This document shows positions 32,684 to 41,873 of a stretch of 64,000 nt of DNA, piece after piece. A model generated the notes under the pieces. The model worked only from the letters and a program-made list of their open reading frames with translations. It had not been told where the DNA came from and made no database searches. The stretch spans positions 62,001-126,000 of the forward strand of contig JAFRQM010000011.1 of NCBI GenBank assembly GCA_017428625.1. The letters are read 5' to 3'. The translations under genes and the position numbers were made by a program. The first letter of the stretch is position 1, and each line of letters starts with the position of its first letter. The DNA comes from Clostridia bacterium (GTDB taxonomy: Bacteria; Bacillota; Clostridia; Oscillospirales; Acutalibacteraceae).

Positions 32684-33655
32684 ATGAGAAAAGAAGAATT
32701 AGTTACTCTGCCGGTCTGCGTTCAGGATTATCTGAACTATCTTAATGTTGTTAAAAACAAGTCTGAGCTGACCATTCTGGAATATGCTTCGGATTTAAGA
32801 TTGTTTACTCGTTTTGAAGTTCGCAGGTATAATCCTTCGTTCAGCGCACTCCCCTTTGAACAAACTGAAATTTTTTCGGTTGATGTTTCGTTTTATGAAA
32901 AATTAAACCTTACCGATGCTTACGCATTTTTAAGTTATTGCAAAAATGAACGAAATGATGACGCCTCGGCTCGCGCCAGAAAAACCGTCTCTGTTAAACG
33001 GTTTTATAAATATCTTTTTGCAAATAATCTTATTAAAGAAAATAAGATGAATGAACTTGAAGCACCGAAGATTAAAAAATCTTTGCCTAAATACCTTACT
33101 CTTGAACAAAGTGTTCAATTGTTAAACTCGGTTGAAGGCAAAAACAAAGAACGCGATTATTGTATTCTTACTTTTTTTCTTAACTGCGGTTTGCGTCTTG
33201 CAGAACTTGTTTCAATTAATCTTTCTGATTTTTCTGATGAAGGAACACTCAAAGTTGTTGGTAAAGGCAACAAAGAAAGAACTATTTATATTAATGACGC
33301 ATGCGCAAAAGCGCTTAACTCTTATCTCAGGGTCCGCCCTGTTGACGGAGTAATTGACAAAAAAGCTCTTTTTTTAAGTAATCAGAAAAAAAGAATAAGC
33401 CCGAAAACCGTTCAGCATATGGTAAACTCTTATCTTGACAAAGCCGGTCTCGGCGATATGGGTTTTTCCGTTCACAAGCTGAGACACACTGCCGCTACAT
33501 TAATGTATCAGCATGGAAATGTTGATGTTTTGCTGCTTAAAGAGATTCTCGGCCATGAAAACCTTGCCACCACAGAGATATATACTCATATTGTTAACGA
33601 ACAGTTAAGAAAAGCTGTTGACAGTAATCCGTTGAATAAAATTAATAATAAATAA
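32684..33655 (+). CDS. Tyrosine recombinase, XerC/XerD-like
   Basis: 323 residues. The N-terminal SAM-like domain (about 8-130; YLNYLNVVKNKSELTILEYASDL) is longer than in XerD by a segment around residues 50-75. The catalytic domain has Arg in NCGLRLAELVSI, a Lys in the KVVGKGNKER hairpin, HKLRHTAAT, LGHENL and the nucleophile Tyr in TTEIYTHI. It is likely the chromosome-dimer resolving recombinase of this Clostridia-type lineage. No mobile-element genes, attachment repeats or direct-repeat duplications surround it, so I do not treat it as an integrase. It has no obvious promoter in the short upstream gap. Confidence 0.9.
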   Translation: MRKEELVTLPVCVQDYLNYLNVVKNKSELTILEYASDLRLFTRFEVRRYNPSFSALPFEQTEIFSVDVSFYEKLNLTDAYAFLSYCKNERNDDASARARKTVSVKRFYKYLFANNLIKENKMNELEAPKIKKSLPKYLTLEQSVQLLNSVEGKNKERDYCILTFFLNCGLRLAELVSINLSDFSDEGTLKVVGKGNKERTIYINDACAKALNSYLRVRPVDGVIDKKALFLSNQKKRISPKTVQHMVNSYLDKAGLGDMGFSVHKLRHTAATLMYQHGNVDVLLLKEILGHENLATTEIYTHIVNEQLRKAVDSNPLNKINNK

Positions 33656-33683
33656 TTATTGATATTATTTTTAAATATTTCAG

Positions 33684-33712
33684 TTGACATACACAATATA
33701 TAGTGGTATTAT
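33684..33712 (+). promoter_or_regulatory. Extended -10 promoter of the C2H2-finger gene
   Basis: TTGACA at 33684-33689 and TATTAT at 33707-33712, 17-base spacer, with TGG immediately before the -10. Confidence 0.85.
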
Positions 33713-33764
33713 ATTTTAGAAAGAAAATGCAGTATTGCATAATTTTAAAAAGGAAGGTATGAAA

Positions 33765-34241
33765 ATGAAAAAATTTCTTTCAGTAATGTTTGCGGTGATG
33801 TTTATTCTTTCTGCAATTTCAGTTGCCGCAGATGCTTGGTCAACAAGCTGCCCTTATTGCGGAGCTTCCTTCTCCTCTGAAGATGCTTATGCCGAACACA
33901 TGAACAAGTTTAATCACACCGACGGTCACTATATCACTTGCCCCTACACCGGCAGTGACTATGTTGACGGCGGATGCGGCGAAAAATTTCAGACCAAAGC
34001 TGCTTATGATGTTCATGTGGCAACTTGCAAGCACAACGGTGACTATACTACAATGGGTTATTTAAAGAATGTTGTTCTTGCAGAACTCGTTGATACAGTC
34101 AAAGGTGTTGACTGGGGCTCACTTTTAGGCGGTATTGTTTCAATAGTTAAAGCCCTTTTCAAAGGTGTTGATTTCAAAGTTATAATTAATATTTTCAAAG
34201 ATATGTTCAGTAATATTGATTTCAGCGCAATTGCCGGATGA
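33765..34241 (+). CDS. Secreted protein with two C2H2-type zinc-finger motifs
   Basis: 158 residues from the ATG at 33765, seven bases after GGAAGG. A signal peptide (MKKFLSVMFAVMFILSAISV, cleavage after AADA) is followed by two finger motifs: C29-x2-C32-x12-H45-x5-H51 and C59-x11-C71-x12-H84-x5-H90. Both have the helix-forming Phe and Tyr/His spacing of C2H2 fingers. The remainder (about 95-158) is a run of amphipathic helix with Val/Ile/Phe (LLGGIVSIVKALFKGVDF). C2H2 fingers are rare in bacteria and rarer outside the cell. Function unknown; zinc binding is well supported, DNA binding is not. It has its own promoter and terminator. Confidence 0.75.
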   Translation: MKKFLSVMFAVMFILSAISVAADAWSTSCPYCGASFSSEDAYAEHMNKFNHTDGHYITCPYTGSDYVDGGCGEKFQTKAAYDVHVATCKHNGDYTTMGYLKNVVLAELVDTVKGVDWGSLLGGIVSIVKALFKGVDFKVIINIFKDMFSNIDFSAIAG

Positions 34242-34258
34242 TTAAATTAATCAATTTT

Positions 34259-34290
34259 TCAGGGATGCATTCCTGCATCCCTGATTTTTT
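34259..34290 (+). terminator. Terminator of the C2H2-finger gene
   Basis: TCAGGGATGCA (34259-34269) and TGCATCCCTGA (34274-34284) are a perfect 11-bp stem followed by TTTTTT. Confidence 0.95.
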
Positions 34291-34299
34291 ATACAAAAA

Positions 34300-34325
34300 A
34301 ACACCCCGAAAATTCGGGGTGATAA
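34300..34325 (-). terminator. Terminator of the SPFH gene
   Basis: ACACCCCGAA pairs with TTCGGGGTG around 34302-34321; on the minus strand it is followed by TTTTTTT. Confidence 0.85.
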
Positions 34326-34337
34326 AAAAATTATAAA

Positions 34338-35654
34338 TTATTGTGCGTCATTATCATCAAAAACATCGCCGCATTCAGGGCAGAATTTGGGAGGATTCTG
34401 AGGATCTTCCGGAGTCCATCCGCACTTGTCGCATTTATAAAGAGGAGCGCCTGCAGGTTTTTTAGCGCCGCATTCTGAGCAGAATTTGCCTTTGTTAACA
34501 GCACCGCAGGAACATTTCCATCCTTCGTCGGCAACAGGTTTTTTAGCGCCGCATTCAGGGCAGAAGTTACCGGTTGCGGTTGCGCCGCAGGAGCATTTCC
34601 AGCCGTTTGCAGCTGTTGCAACAGCTGCTGCAGCTGCCTGATTCTGCTGTTCGGCAACTGCATAGAGATTCTGTGCGTTTGCTCCGCCTGCCTGCTGAGC
34701 AAAGCCCATACCCATAAAGCCCATCATGGAGCCATTGGGGTTGCTGGCGGCGTTCTTCATTGCCTCTGCCTGTGCGTCAACAATAGCGGCAGCACCCATT
34801 GAAGCGTTGCGGTAAACAGCCTTTTTCTGAAGGTCTTTAATCATCGCTTCATCTTCTTCGGAGGCTGTAGCGGAATTAATGCCAACGGAAATAATTTCAA
34901 GACCCCTGAGTTCTTTCCATTTAGCGGTAAGAACATCATTCATTGCATCACATAGTTCCATTGTATGAGCGGGAAGAGCGCTGTAACGGACTCCCATTTC
35001 AGAAATCTTTGCAAATGCGGGCTGTAAAGCTGTAAGAAACTCTGTTTTTAACTGGTTGTCAATTTCATTTCTGCTGTATGATGTTGCAACATTACCGCAG
35101 ACATTTGTATAGAAAAGGAGCGGGTCTGTTACTTTATAAGAATAAACACCGTTGCAGCGTATTGCAATATCAACATCAAGCCCGATATTATTGTCAACAA
35201 CACGGAAAGGAATCGGGTTTTGTGTGCCGAATTTGTTGTCGGGAAGTTCTTTTGTGTTGAAATAATATACTCTCTGATCTTTGCCGGTGTCACCGCCGTA
35301 TGTGAACCTTCTGCCGACGGTCTTGAAGGTCTGAACAATGCTTTCGCTGAGCTTGCCTGTGAAAATGCTGGGCTCAGATGAAGAATCATAAGTGAATTCG
35401 CCGGGTTCGGCGCAAACTTCCACTATTTTGCCCTGGTCAACAATAATCATACACTGACCGTCGGCAACAGCTATGCCCGAACCGTTGGAAATGATGTTAT
35501 CATTGCCCTGAGTGTTTGAAGAACGGCTTGTTGTTCTTTTTTTGCCCTTAACCATAATGGTGTTCTGGTCAATAGCGTCACAGTAGAAAAATTCTTTCCA
35601 CTGATCGGCAAGAACACCGCCCAATGCGCCTGTTGCAGCTTTAATAAGACCCAT
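34338..35654 (-). CDS. SPFH-domain protein with C-terminal zinc ribbons (COG4260 type)
   Basis: 438 residues from the ATG at 35654, behind GGAGATTATAAT; the upstream extension has no ribosome site. The N-terminal half is an SPFH domain (VADGQCMIIVDQGKIVEVCAEPGEFTYDSSSEPSIF is broken here as VADGQCMIIVD then CAEPGEFTYD) followed by an Ala/Asn-rich linker. The C-terminus has two near-identical WKCSCGA-x-FCPECGAKKP ribbons and a third CDKCGW-x-FCPECGD ribbon. SPFH proteins scaffold membranes or large assemblies. It has its own promoter and terminator. Role in the cell is unknown. Confidence 0.82.
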   Translation of the reverse strand: MGLIKAATGALGGVLADQWKEFFYCDAIDQNTIMVKGKKRTTSRSSNTQGNDNIISNGSGIAVADGQCMIIVDQGKIVEVCAEPGEFTYDSSSEPSIFTGKLSESIVQTFKTVGRRFTYGGDTGKDQRVYYFNTKELPDNKFGTQNPIPFRVVDNNIGLDVDIAIRCNGVYSYKVTDPLLFYTNVCGNVATSYSRNEIDNQLKTEFLTALQPAFAKISEMGVRYSALPAHTMELCDAMNDVLTAKWKELRGLEIISVGINSATASEEDEAMIKDLQKKAVYRNASMGAAAIVDAQAEAMKNAASNPNGSMMGFMGMGFAQQAGGANAQNLYAVAEQQNQAAAAAVATAANGWKCSCGATATGNFCPECGAKKPVADEGWKCSCGAVNKGKFCSECGAKKPAGAPLYKCDKCGWTPEDPQNPPKFCPECGDVFDDNDAQ

Positions 35655-35698
35655 ATTATAATCTCCTTTCAGTATTAAAAATATCAAAAATTTTATAT

Positions 35699-35727
35699 AT
35701 TTTACCACAAAATCACGAATAAATCAA
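35699..35727 (-). promoter_or_regulatory. Extended -10 promoter of the SPFH gene
   Basis: On the minus strand TTGATT (35727-35722), a 17-base spacer and TAAAAT (35704-35699) preceded by TGG. It starts just after the stop of the upstream gene, so the SPFH gene is expressed separately. Confidence 0.8.
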
Positions 35728-35730
35728 TAC

Positions 35731-38700
35731 TTATTGATTTGATATTGCCGGTGAAGAAAGAATGCCCGTTTCTCTTAAAACATACTCATAACTCCAGTTG
35801 TCACCCTTTGACCTCCACGCATCGGGACCGTGCCAGCTTTCTTTGACATTTACAAGGTGAACAGGACCGAAAGTGTTATAACGGTGAATAAACAATTCAA
35901 GTTCAATTTCATGCTCGCCATCAGTAAAATTGTCAACTGAAAGAATGTATGGTGGATATACAATATAACCTGCCTTTTTGCCGTCAACTGATACACAGAT
36001 TAACGCGCCTCTGTAGTCAGATGCTCTGATTAAAAGTTTGCCGTTTTTTGAAACTGCCATGAATTTATATTTGACTGTTCCGCCGTAAAACGGGAACCCC
36101 TGCCCTGTAAGTCCGCCGAAAGATATTTTTTCCGGCGCAGGAATTATTATCGTATTTCTGCCAGTGCATTTAACTCCGAAATTGCCGAGAATAAACATAT
36201 TCTCTGTGTTTGAAGCCTTTCCGAAGGGAACTGAAACAATAAGAGTGTTTATTCCTTTAACAATATCGGGAAGTCTGATTTTTGAAATCGAAAGGTCAAC
36301 ATAATAACCTGTTTTCTGAATTTTGACAGGTGTGCCGTTAAAAACGATATTTGCAGTTTCAGCATCTTCAAGAGCAAGTTCTGCACCAGAATAATCAATT
36401 TCACTTTCAAATGTGAATTTCAAAGTAAGTGTATTGGTTGAAGGAACTTTGCCTGTAACATAAGGCTGAACTATTCCGCCGTTTCGGTTGGGTATGTTGA
36501 GTTTTTCCCGGCAGATATTGTCTAACCTTAGCACTTCTTCAGGTTTTGAAAACTCATTTTCAAAATCCAGTTTATATTCTGCGTAGTCAAGCAGAAGAAC
36601 ATTTGGTTCCGAGAGTTCGTAATTAACTCTCCCCTGCTCTATAACCTCTAAGATTTCGGGCTTTATTTTTTCTTCAGAATATACGGTTTCGGTTTTTCCG
36701 CTTTTCAGTTTATAAAGTAAAGAATCATAACCGTAAAAAACTGTCTTTATTATGGTTTTACCGTTCTGATATTCGGTTTTAACAGGGCAAATATTTCCGC
36801 TTTGAGTGTCATACAATTCGGCTGTATATTCACCTTCAAGAATAATCATTATATCGGAGCCTCTGTCAACATCCTTGTTATATGGCTCATAGGCATTTGC
36901 AATGAACAGCCACCTGCAGTCATTATCCTGTCGGAGTTGGTAAATAAATCTGTCTCCGAGTTTTCCGTCAGAATACCTGATTGTGATAGTTCTGTTTTCT
37001 TCAAGGCATTGAAGAAGAGATGAACGTGAAAAATCAATATTAACTGCATTTTCACTGAGCTTTCTGCCGTTGTCTGAGGGAACTGCCTCACATAAAGCGG
37101 GTGCATTACCCATTATTACAAGTTTTCCGCCTGCAGATTTAAACTGATTAAGAATATTGTAAGTTGCTTTTCTGAGTGTTTCACAGCCCGGAACAATAAT
37201 TACATCATACTCCATTTCTCCTACACAAAGCGGATATGAAGCATTTTTACATTCTCCGGGTAAAAGTGATTCTGAAATAAAATCAAAGTCAATACTTCCT
37301 TCAAGAAGCCATTTGGTAACATCCATAAACCTGTCATCAAGACTATCGCGTAAAAGAGCTGATTTATCGTTAGGTCCCCAGTGAAGCCAATAACTTTCGA
37401 CAGGATGAATAACGCCGACTTTTACAACAGGTTTGCCTCTTGTAAGTGCCGTGTTAACTCTTGCAAAGTGGTCTTCGATTATTTTGTATTCTTTATACCA
37501 GGGGGATTGATAATGAATAGATGCTGGATAATCGCGTTTAGCCTCGCCTTTCATAGAATACCACGACAAATGAGGAACACGCACCGTCACTCCGAGACAC
37601 GCCTGCCAATCGCCCTGATGTTTGTAAGTTCTGAAATCACAATCCCAACCTGTTACACCGTAAAGTTCAGACAGAACGCCTTCTCTGCCAAACTGATGGC
37701 AAGCAGATTGTGCCTGCTTTGCTGTTGTAAACTCGTGGTTATTGCAAAGCATATCAATTCCGGGAAGCTGAAATCCCCTGTATGAACGCATTGCTTCACC
37801 AAGGGCAGCAGTCTGACTGTGTAAAGAAGGCTCTTCCATCATATGACCGGTAAGATAAATATTATTATTTTTGCACCACTCCCCTATTGTGTCTGCAAAT
37901 GAGCGTGTGAACAATTCGCTTATCATATCATGGTAACGGTATCTTGCTACAGATACTATGCCGTCGGGTAAATCCCAGAAAATTTCGGGTAATGTTTCGA
38001 AAATATCCGAATTGTATAATTCTTTATATATTTCGGGAACTTTATCTGTCCAGGGCATACCGACATCCATTAAGTCAAAAGAACTGTTCAGAACCCTTTT
38101 TCTGGTAAACTGCGGTTCATCGGTAAAAATGGCAGGCACGGTTTTGTCAAAGTCGTCGCCGATGGTGTTTTTATATTTTTCGTGTGTTACTTCAATAAAT
38201 CTTTCTATTGCTTTCTTGTTTAATGTGTCTGCATAAGTCTGACCGTTATACCAGCTTTGTGATGTGGATATTTCTAAAAAGGCATACCATTTGGTGCCTT
38301 CGACTTTTTCGGATTTATCAATTAAACGGTATGATGAAAGGTAACCGTTCTTGTCGAGCACAATATCATAACAGGCAAGGAGTTTACCGTTTTCGTTTCT
38401 GCCTGCGTCAGCGCGTGAATCAGTGCTCATATATGATTCCGCGTTTTCAAACGGTGTAAAAAGAAGGCACCTTGAGCGGTATTTTTCTTCTTTTGTTACT
38501 ATACCGCCGGCGGCGCCGGAAGGCCACCTGTCTTCATCATAAAGCCAGGCCAGCATATTATTCTTTTTTGCTTTTTCTACACATGATTTAACAAGCGACA
38601 TATATTCATCGCTTAAATACTCATTTTCAAGGCCTGTGCGAACATGCATATGAAAACCGCCGAGACCCATCTCGTTGAAAATATCAATCTGGCGTTCAAG

Positions 38701-38817
38701 TTCATCCTTTTTAAGATAACTGTTCCACGCCCAAAAAGGAGTTCCTCTGTATTCAGAGGTCGGGCTTTTGAAAAGACTTTTATTTAATGAGTATTCGTTG
38801 TTTTTTTTGTAAAGCAT
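35731..38817 (-). CDS. Large glycoside hydrolase-like protein (GH106/alpha-L-rhamnosidase-like)
   Basis: 1028 residues without a signal peptide or membrane segment, so probably cytoplasmic. The N-terminus has the motif of this clan (RGTPFWAWN, GGFHMHVRTGLE, LAWLYDEDRWPSGAAGG), and the middle carries GVTGWDCDFRTYKHQGD and VIHPVESYW, with a beta-domain end containing LTGQGFPFYGGTVKY. It resembles proteins annotated as glycosyl hydrolase or alpha-L-rhamnosidase (GH106-like); the glycan substrate is not shown. It begins 12 bases after the DHHW gene on the same strand, so it ends the surface O-acylation cluster, an odd placement for a cytoplasmic enzyme. Confidence 0.75.
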   Translation of the reverse strand: MLYKKNNEYSLNKSLFKSPTSEYRGTPFWAWNSYLKKDELERQIDIFNEMGLGGFHMHVRTGLENEYLSDEYMSLVKSCVEKAKKNNMLAWLYDEDRWPSGAAGGIVTKEEKYRSRCLLFTPFENAESYMSTDSRADAGRNENGKLLACYDIVLDKNGYLSSYRLIDKSEKVEGTKWYAFLEISTSQSWYNGQTYADTLNKKAIERFIEVTHEKYKNTIGDDFDKTVPAIFTDEPQFTRKRVLNSSFDLMDVGMPWTDKVPEIYKELYNSDIFETLPEIFWDLPDGIVSVARYRYHDMISELFTRSFADTIGEWCKNNNIYLTGHMMEEPSLHSQTAALGEAMRSYRGFQLPGIDMLCNNHEFTTAKQAQSACHQFGREGVLSELYGVTGWDCDFRTYKHQGDWQACLGVTVRVPHLSWYSMKGEAKRDYPASIHYQSPWYKEYKIIEDHFARVNTALTRGKPVVKVGVIHPVESYWLHWGPNDKSALLRDSLDDRFMDVTKWLLEGSIDFDFISESLLPGECKNASYPLCVGEMEYDVIIVPGCETLRKATYNILNQFKSAGGKLVIMGNAPALCEAVPSDNGRKLSENAVNIDFSRSSLLQCLEENRTITIRYSDGKLGDRFIYQLRQDNDCRWLFIANAYEPYNKDVDRGSDIMIILEGEYTAELYDTQSGNICPVKTEYQNGKTIIKTVFYGYDSLLYKLKSGKTETVYSEEKIKPEILEVIEQGRVNYELSEPNVLLLDYAEYKLDFENEFSKPEEVLRLDNICREKLNIPNRNGGIVQPYVTGKVPSTNTLTLKFTFESEIDYSGAELALEDAETANIVFNGTPVKIQKTGYYVDLSISKIRLPDIVKGINTLIVSVPFGKASNTENMFILGNFGVKCTGRNTIIIPAPEKISFGGLTGQGFPFYGGTVKYKFMAVSKNGKLLIRASDYRGALICVSVDGKKAGYIVYPPYILSVDNFTDGEHEIELELFIHRYNTFGPVHLVNVKESWHGPDAWRSKGDNWSYEYVLRETGILSSPAISNQ

Positions 38818-38829
38818 ACAATCACTCTT

Positions 38830-39963
38830 TCATTTTAAAATAATATCATTACTTTCAGCAAAAGTATCTATTCCGTAAAGGAAGAGTATCTGAGAAGGTT
38901 TTTCATTTTCAATAAGCTGACTGACCGATTTTTTATAATATCTTAAATCAATCATTACTATTTCGCTGAAGTTTTCAGCAAGGAACGGGGCCATACAGTG
39001 AGCGAAAGAATCTTTAATAAGAAACAACTTTCCGCCTTCGTTGCCGGTAATTATTCTTTCAAGGCCGTGGTTACCGTTTAAAAAAACAATATATTTATCG
39101 GCTGTTTCAAGAGCATCTTCAAAAAACATATTGTTATACTCTTCAGGCTTTGAACCGTCTTCAATAATAACGCGGGCTTTGCCATTGTTTTTTTTATTTC
39201 GCATAAGCGTTATTGTGTCAGGCTCAGTCAATGTATAACAGGATGTTGAAAAAGAAGTTCCGTAAAAATCTTTGATTATTTCCTTACTGAAAAGACTTTC
39301 ATCGGCAGCATCAAAACCAAGTGCATTGCAAATTGATTTATAAGCAATAAAAGCACCTTCACTAGTCCAATGATGGTCTGTCTTATAATAAAGTAAATTA
39401 CTTTTTTTATTCTTTTCAAAAGAAGTAACTATATTAATATTATTTAATTCAGGTGCTCTATTATCAATTGAATTTATTAATTCAATATCGTTATATTTCA
39501 AAGAGTTTTTCGGCAAATATTCCGTATATATGCTTCCTTTGGTCGGAACAATCAATAAATATGACGGAATACCGCTTGTTTTTGCAAAATCATTTACCCT
39601 GCAAAGATTTCTGTCAAAATTATTTTGACGTGCAAAAGGTTTTTCAATAAGCCATCCGTTTTTGCCGAGATATACGCCGGATGAACCGTTGTTGCCTTTT
39701 AACAGTTCATAATATGAGTTTACCGAAACGAAAAAAGAGCGAAACGGAGTCTGATCGGCAAGATATTTTTCAAACCCTTGTTCAAAACTACCGTCTTTTA
39801 CAGATTGAAAAGAAAGTTGCGGAAACTGACTGAGATATCTTTTCTCGGTTTCTGAGTATTCTTTTCCTGGTAAAAAAATATACAATAAAGAAATTGAAAA
39901 TATAAAAATCAGAAACAATATTGCTGATATTTTTGAAGATTTAATGTTATTATTCATAAGCAT
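38830..39963 (-). CDS. DHHW/AlgJ-like SGNH-type acyltransferase partner
   Basis: 377 residues with one N-terminal membrane helix (about 12-32) and the YKTDHHWTSEGAF motif (about 198-210) that names the DHHW family, related to AlgJ/AlgX. Such proteins act outside the membrane as O-acetyltransferases that pass acyl groups received through a membrane MBOAT protein onto polysaccharide. The DQTPFRSFFVS and GVYLGKNGWLI segments also match. It starts 2 bases after the MBOAT stop, so the two are coupled. Another ATG two codons in is equally possible as the start. Confidence 0.88.
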   Translation of the reverse strand: MLMNNNIKSSKISAILFLIFIFSISLLYIFLPGKEYSETEKRYLSQFPQLSFQSVKDGSFEQGFEKYLADQTPFRSFFVSVNSYYELLKGNNGSSGVYLGKNGWLIEKPFARQNNFDRNLCRVNDFAKTSGIPSYLLIVPTKGSIYTEYLPKNSLKYNDIELINSIDNRAPELNNINIVTSFEKNKKSNLLYYKTDHHWTSEGAFIAYKSICNALGFDAADESLFSKEIIKDFYGTSFSTSCYTLTEPDTITLMRNKKNNGKARVIIEDGSKPEEYNNMFFEDALETADKYIVFLNGNHGLERIITGNEGGKLFLIKDSFAHCMAPFLAENFSEIVMIDLRYYKKSVSQLIENEKPSQILFLYGIDTFAESNDIILK

Positions 39964-39965
39964 GT

Positions 39966-41366
39966 TTAAAATTTAAAATATAAAAACGGATTGTAATTAT
40001 CATTTACAAGACTCGCAGTGCAAAGCATCAGAATAATTGCTGCAACAGCTGCTTCAAAGTATTTGAAATGCTTATTTTTGCTGAGTCTGTTATAAATATT
40101 TCTGATTAACGGCGTTGAAGCAACGGCGGCAATCAAAAGAACGGGAATGGATGAGATTATACCGTTAAGCCCGTCAGCGGAAACAACACCGCCTGTGAAG
40201 AGCGAAGCGATAAACCGGAACATTTCTTTAACTCCGCCTACATCATCTGAAAAGTAAAAAATCACCCAGCCGAAAACAATAAATAAGAGAGAATAAATAT
40301 GATTTATAATTGAAGGCAGTTTTTTCAGAAGCTTAAGCAAAAACAGTTTTTCAAGCACAAGAATTATACCAAAATACAAACCCCAGAAAAGGAAGTTCCA
40401 GCTCGCACCGTGCCAGAGGCCCGTAAGACCCCATACAACAAAAAGATTAAGAATCTGTCTGGGAAGACCTTTGCGGTTACCACCCAAAGGAATATAAACA
40501 TATTCCTTAAACCAAGTGCCTAATGAAATATGCCAGCGCCGCCAGAATTCGGTAATACTCTTTGAGATGTATGGATAATCAAAGTTCTTTAAAAACTCAA
40601 ACCCGAACATATCGCCCAAGCCTCTTGCCATATCGGAATAACCGCTGAAATCAAAATAAATCTGGAAAGTATATGCGATTATGCCAACCCATGAAGCTAG
40701 AGCACCGCCGTTGTTTAATTGTATCATATTATCCCAGACTAGACCGACAGGGTTTGCAATAAGAACTTTTTTTGCAAGCCCTAACAAAAACAATCGGACA
40801 CCTTTTGTAAATAATTCAAAATTTTCGTGTCTTTCTGTAAGCTGACTGTCAACATCACGGTAACGGACTATGGGACCTGCGATAAGCTGCGGGAACAGTG
40901 AAACATAAGTGCCGAATGCAATTATATTGTGCTGTGCTTCAGTATCTCTTCTGTAAACATCAATGGTATAAGACATTATCTGGAATGTATAAAATGAAAT
41001 ACCGATGGGAAGAGGTATTTTTATAAGCGGAATATCAAGGAACGGAAGAACAACATTTAAGTTCTGAGTTATAAAACCGGCATATTTGAAAAATCCTAAC
41101 ATGCCGAGATCTATAATAACGGAAATAATCAGAATTATTTTTCTTTTTTTATTATCCGCACCGGACTTTTCGATAAGTATTCCGGCAATATAGTTGATAA
41201 TTATTGAAAAAAGCATGAGGAAAACCAAAACAGGTTCTCCCCATCCGTAAAAGATTAAATCCGCAATAAGCAAAAATGTGTTGCGGAATTTTACCGGCAG
41301 AATATAATAAAACAGGAGAACAACCGGTAAAAATGCGAACATAAATACTAAACTTGAAAAAACCAA
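39966..41366 (-). CDS. MBOAT-family O-acyltransferase (AlgI/DltB-like)
   Basis: 466 residues with about ten hydrophobic segments. The AlgI motifs are clear: [67 protein letters not shown] and the catalytic His of [12 protein letters not shown]. The protein moves an acyl group across the membrane for O-acylation of a surface polymer. It sits between the DUF4358 lipoprotein and the DHHW protein, the usual pairing for polysaccharide O-acetylation in Clostridia. Confidence 0.93.
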   Translation of the reverse strand: [466 protein letters not shown]

Positions 41367-41386
41367 AATTCAGCTCCTGCTACTAT

Positions 41387-41857
41387 TTAAAAATTTGAAT
41401 TGTAAATTTTGATTATTTCATCAGCATTTTCAGAAATAAACAAAGAAACATAAACGCCGTTTATATTGACTTTACTGTTTTGAAGAAGATATGCATAATC
41501 TGCGTTGTAAGACTGATATGTATCAATATCTTCTGCAATTTTTGTGTTTAACTGCTCTGAAATCTGCTGTGCTGATGATTCATCGTTTGCTTCAATAATT
41601 ACAAGTTCAGTGCCTACATAGTTGGCATCACGAACAACAGAAAAATCTTTTGCAAGAGAAGCGTCAACTCCGAGATAATCCATTAAATCGTCGCTTGTTG
41701 TAAGATTCATGGTTTCCTCAGGCATCTGAACCTGAGAAGTGATTGAATCCATAACAGCATGAATATCTATTGAATTGCTTTGTGCGGAACGGTCGCAACC
41801 GCTTAAAATAAGAAATACTGATAAAACTAATGAAATTAAAACAATTACTTTTTTCAT
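41387..41857 (-). CDS. DUF4358-type lipoprotein
   Basis: 156 residues with a lipoprotein signal (MKKVIVLISLVLSVFLILSG then the lipobox Cys). The rest matches the DUF4358 pattern seen beside MBOAT/DHHW genes in Clostridia: DLMDYLGVDASLAKDFSV, AQQISEQLN and YVSLFISENADEI. Function unknown; probably an accessory exported component of the O-acylation system. It lies 20 bases before the MBOAT gene and 16 after the SGNH gene. Confidence 0.8.
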   Translation of the reverse strand: MKKVIVLISLVLSVFLILSGCDRSAQSNSIDIHAVMDSITSQVQMPEETMNLTTSDDLMDYLGVDASLAKDFSVVRDANYVGTELVIIEANDESSAQQISEQLNTKIAEDIDTYQSYNADYAYLLQNSKVNINGVYVSLFISENADEIIKIYNSNF

Positions 41858-41873
41858 AATATATTTACCTCTC

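Noticed and set aside
32684..33655. Tyrosine recombinase as an integrase of a mobile element
   Set aside because: No attachment repeats, excisionase, phage or conjugation genes surround it; the sequence is typical of a chromosomal XerC/XerD.
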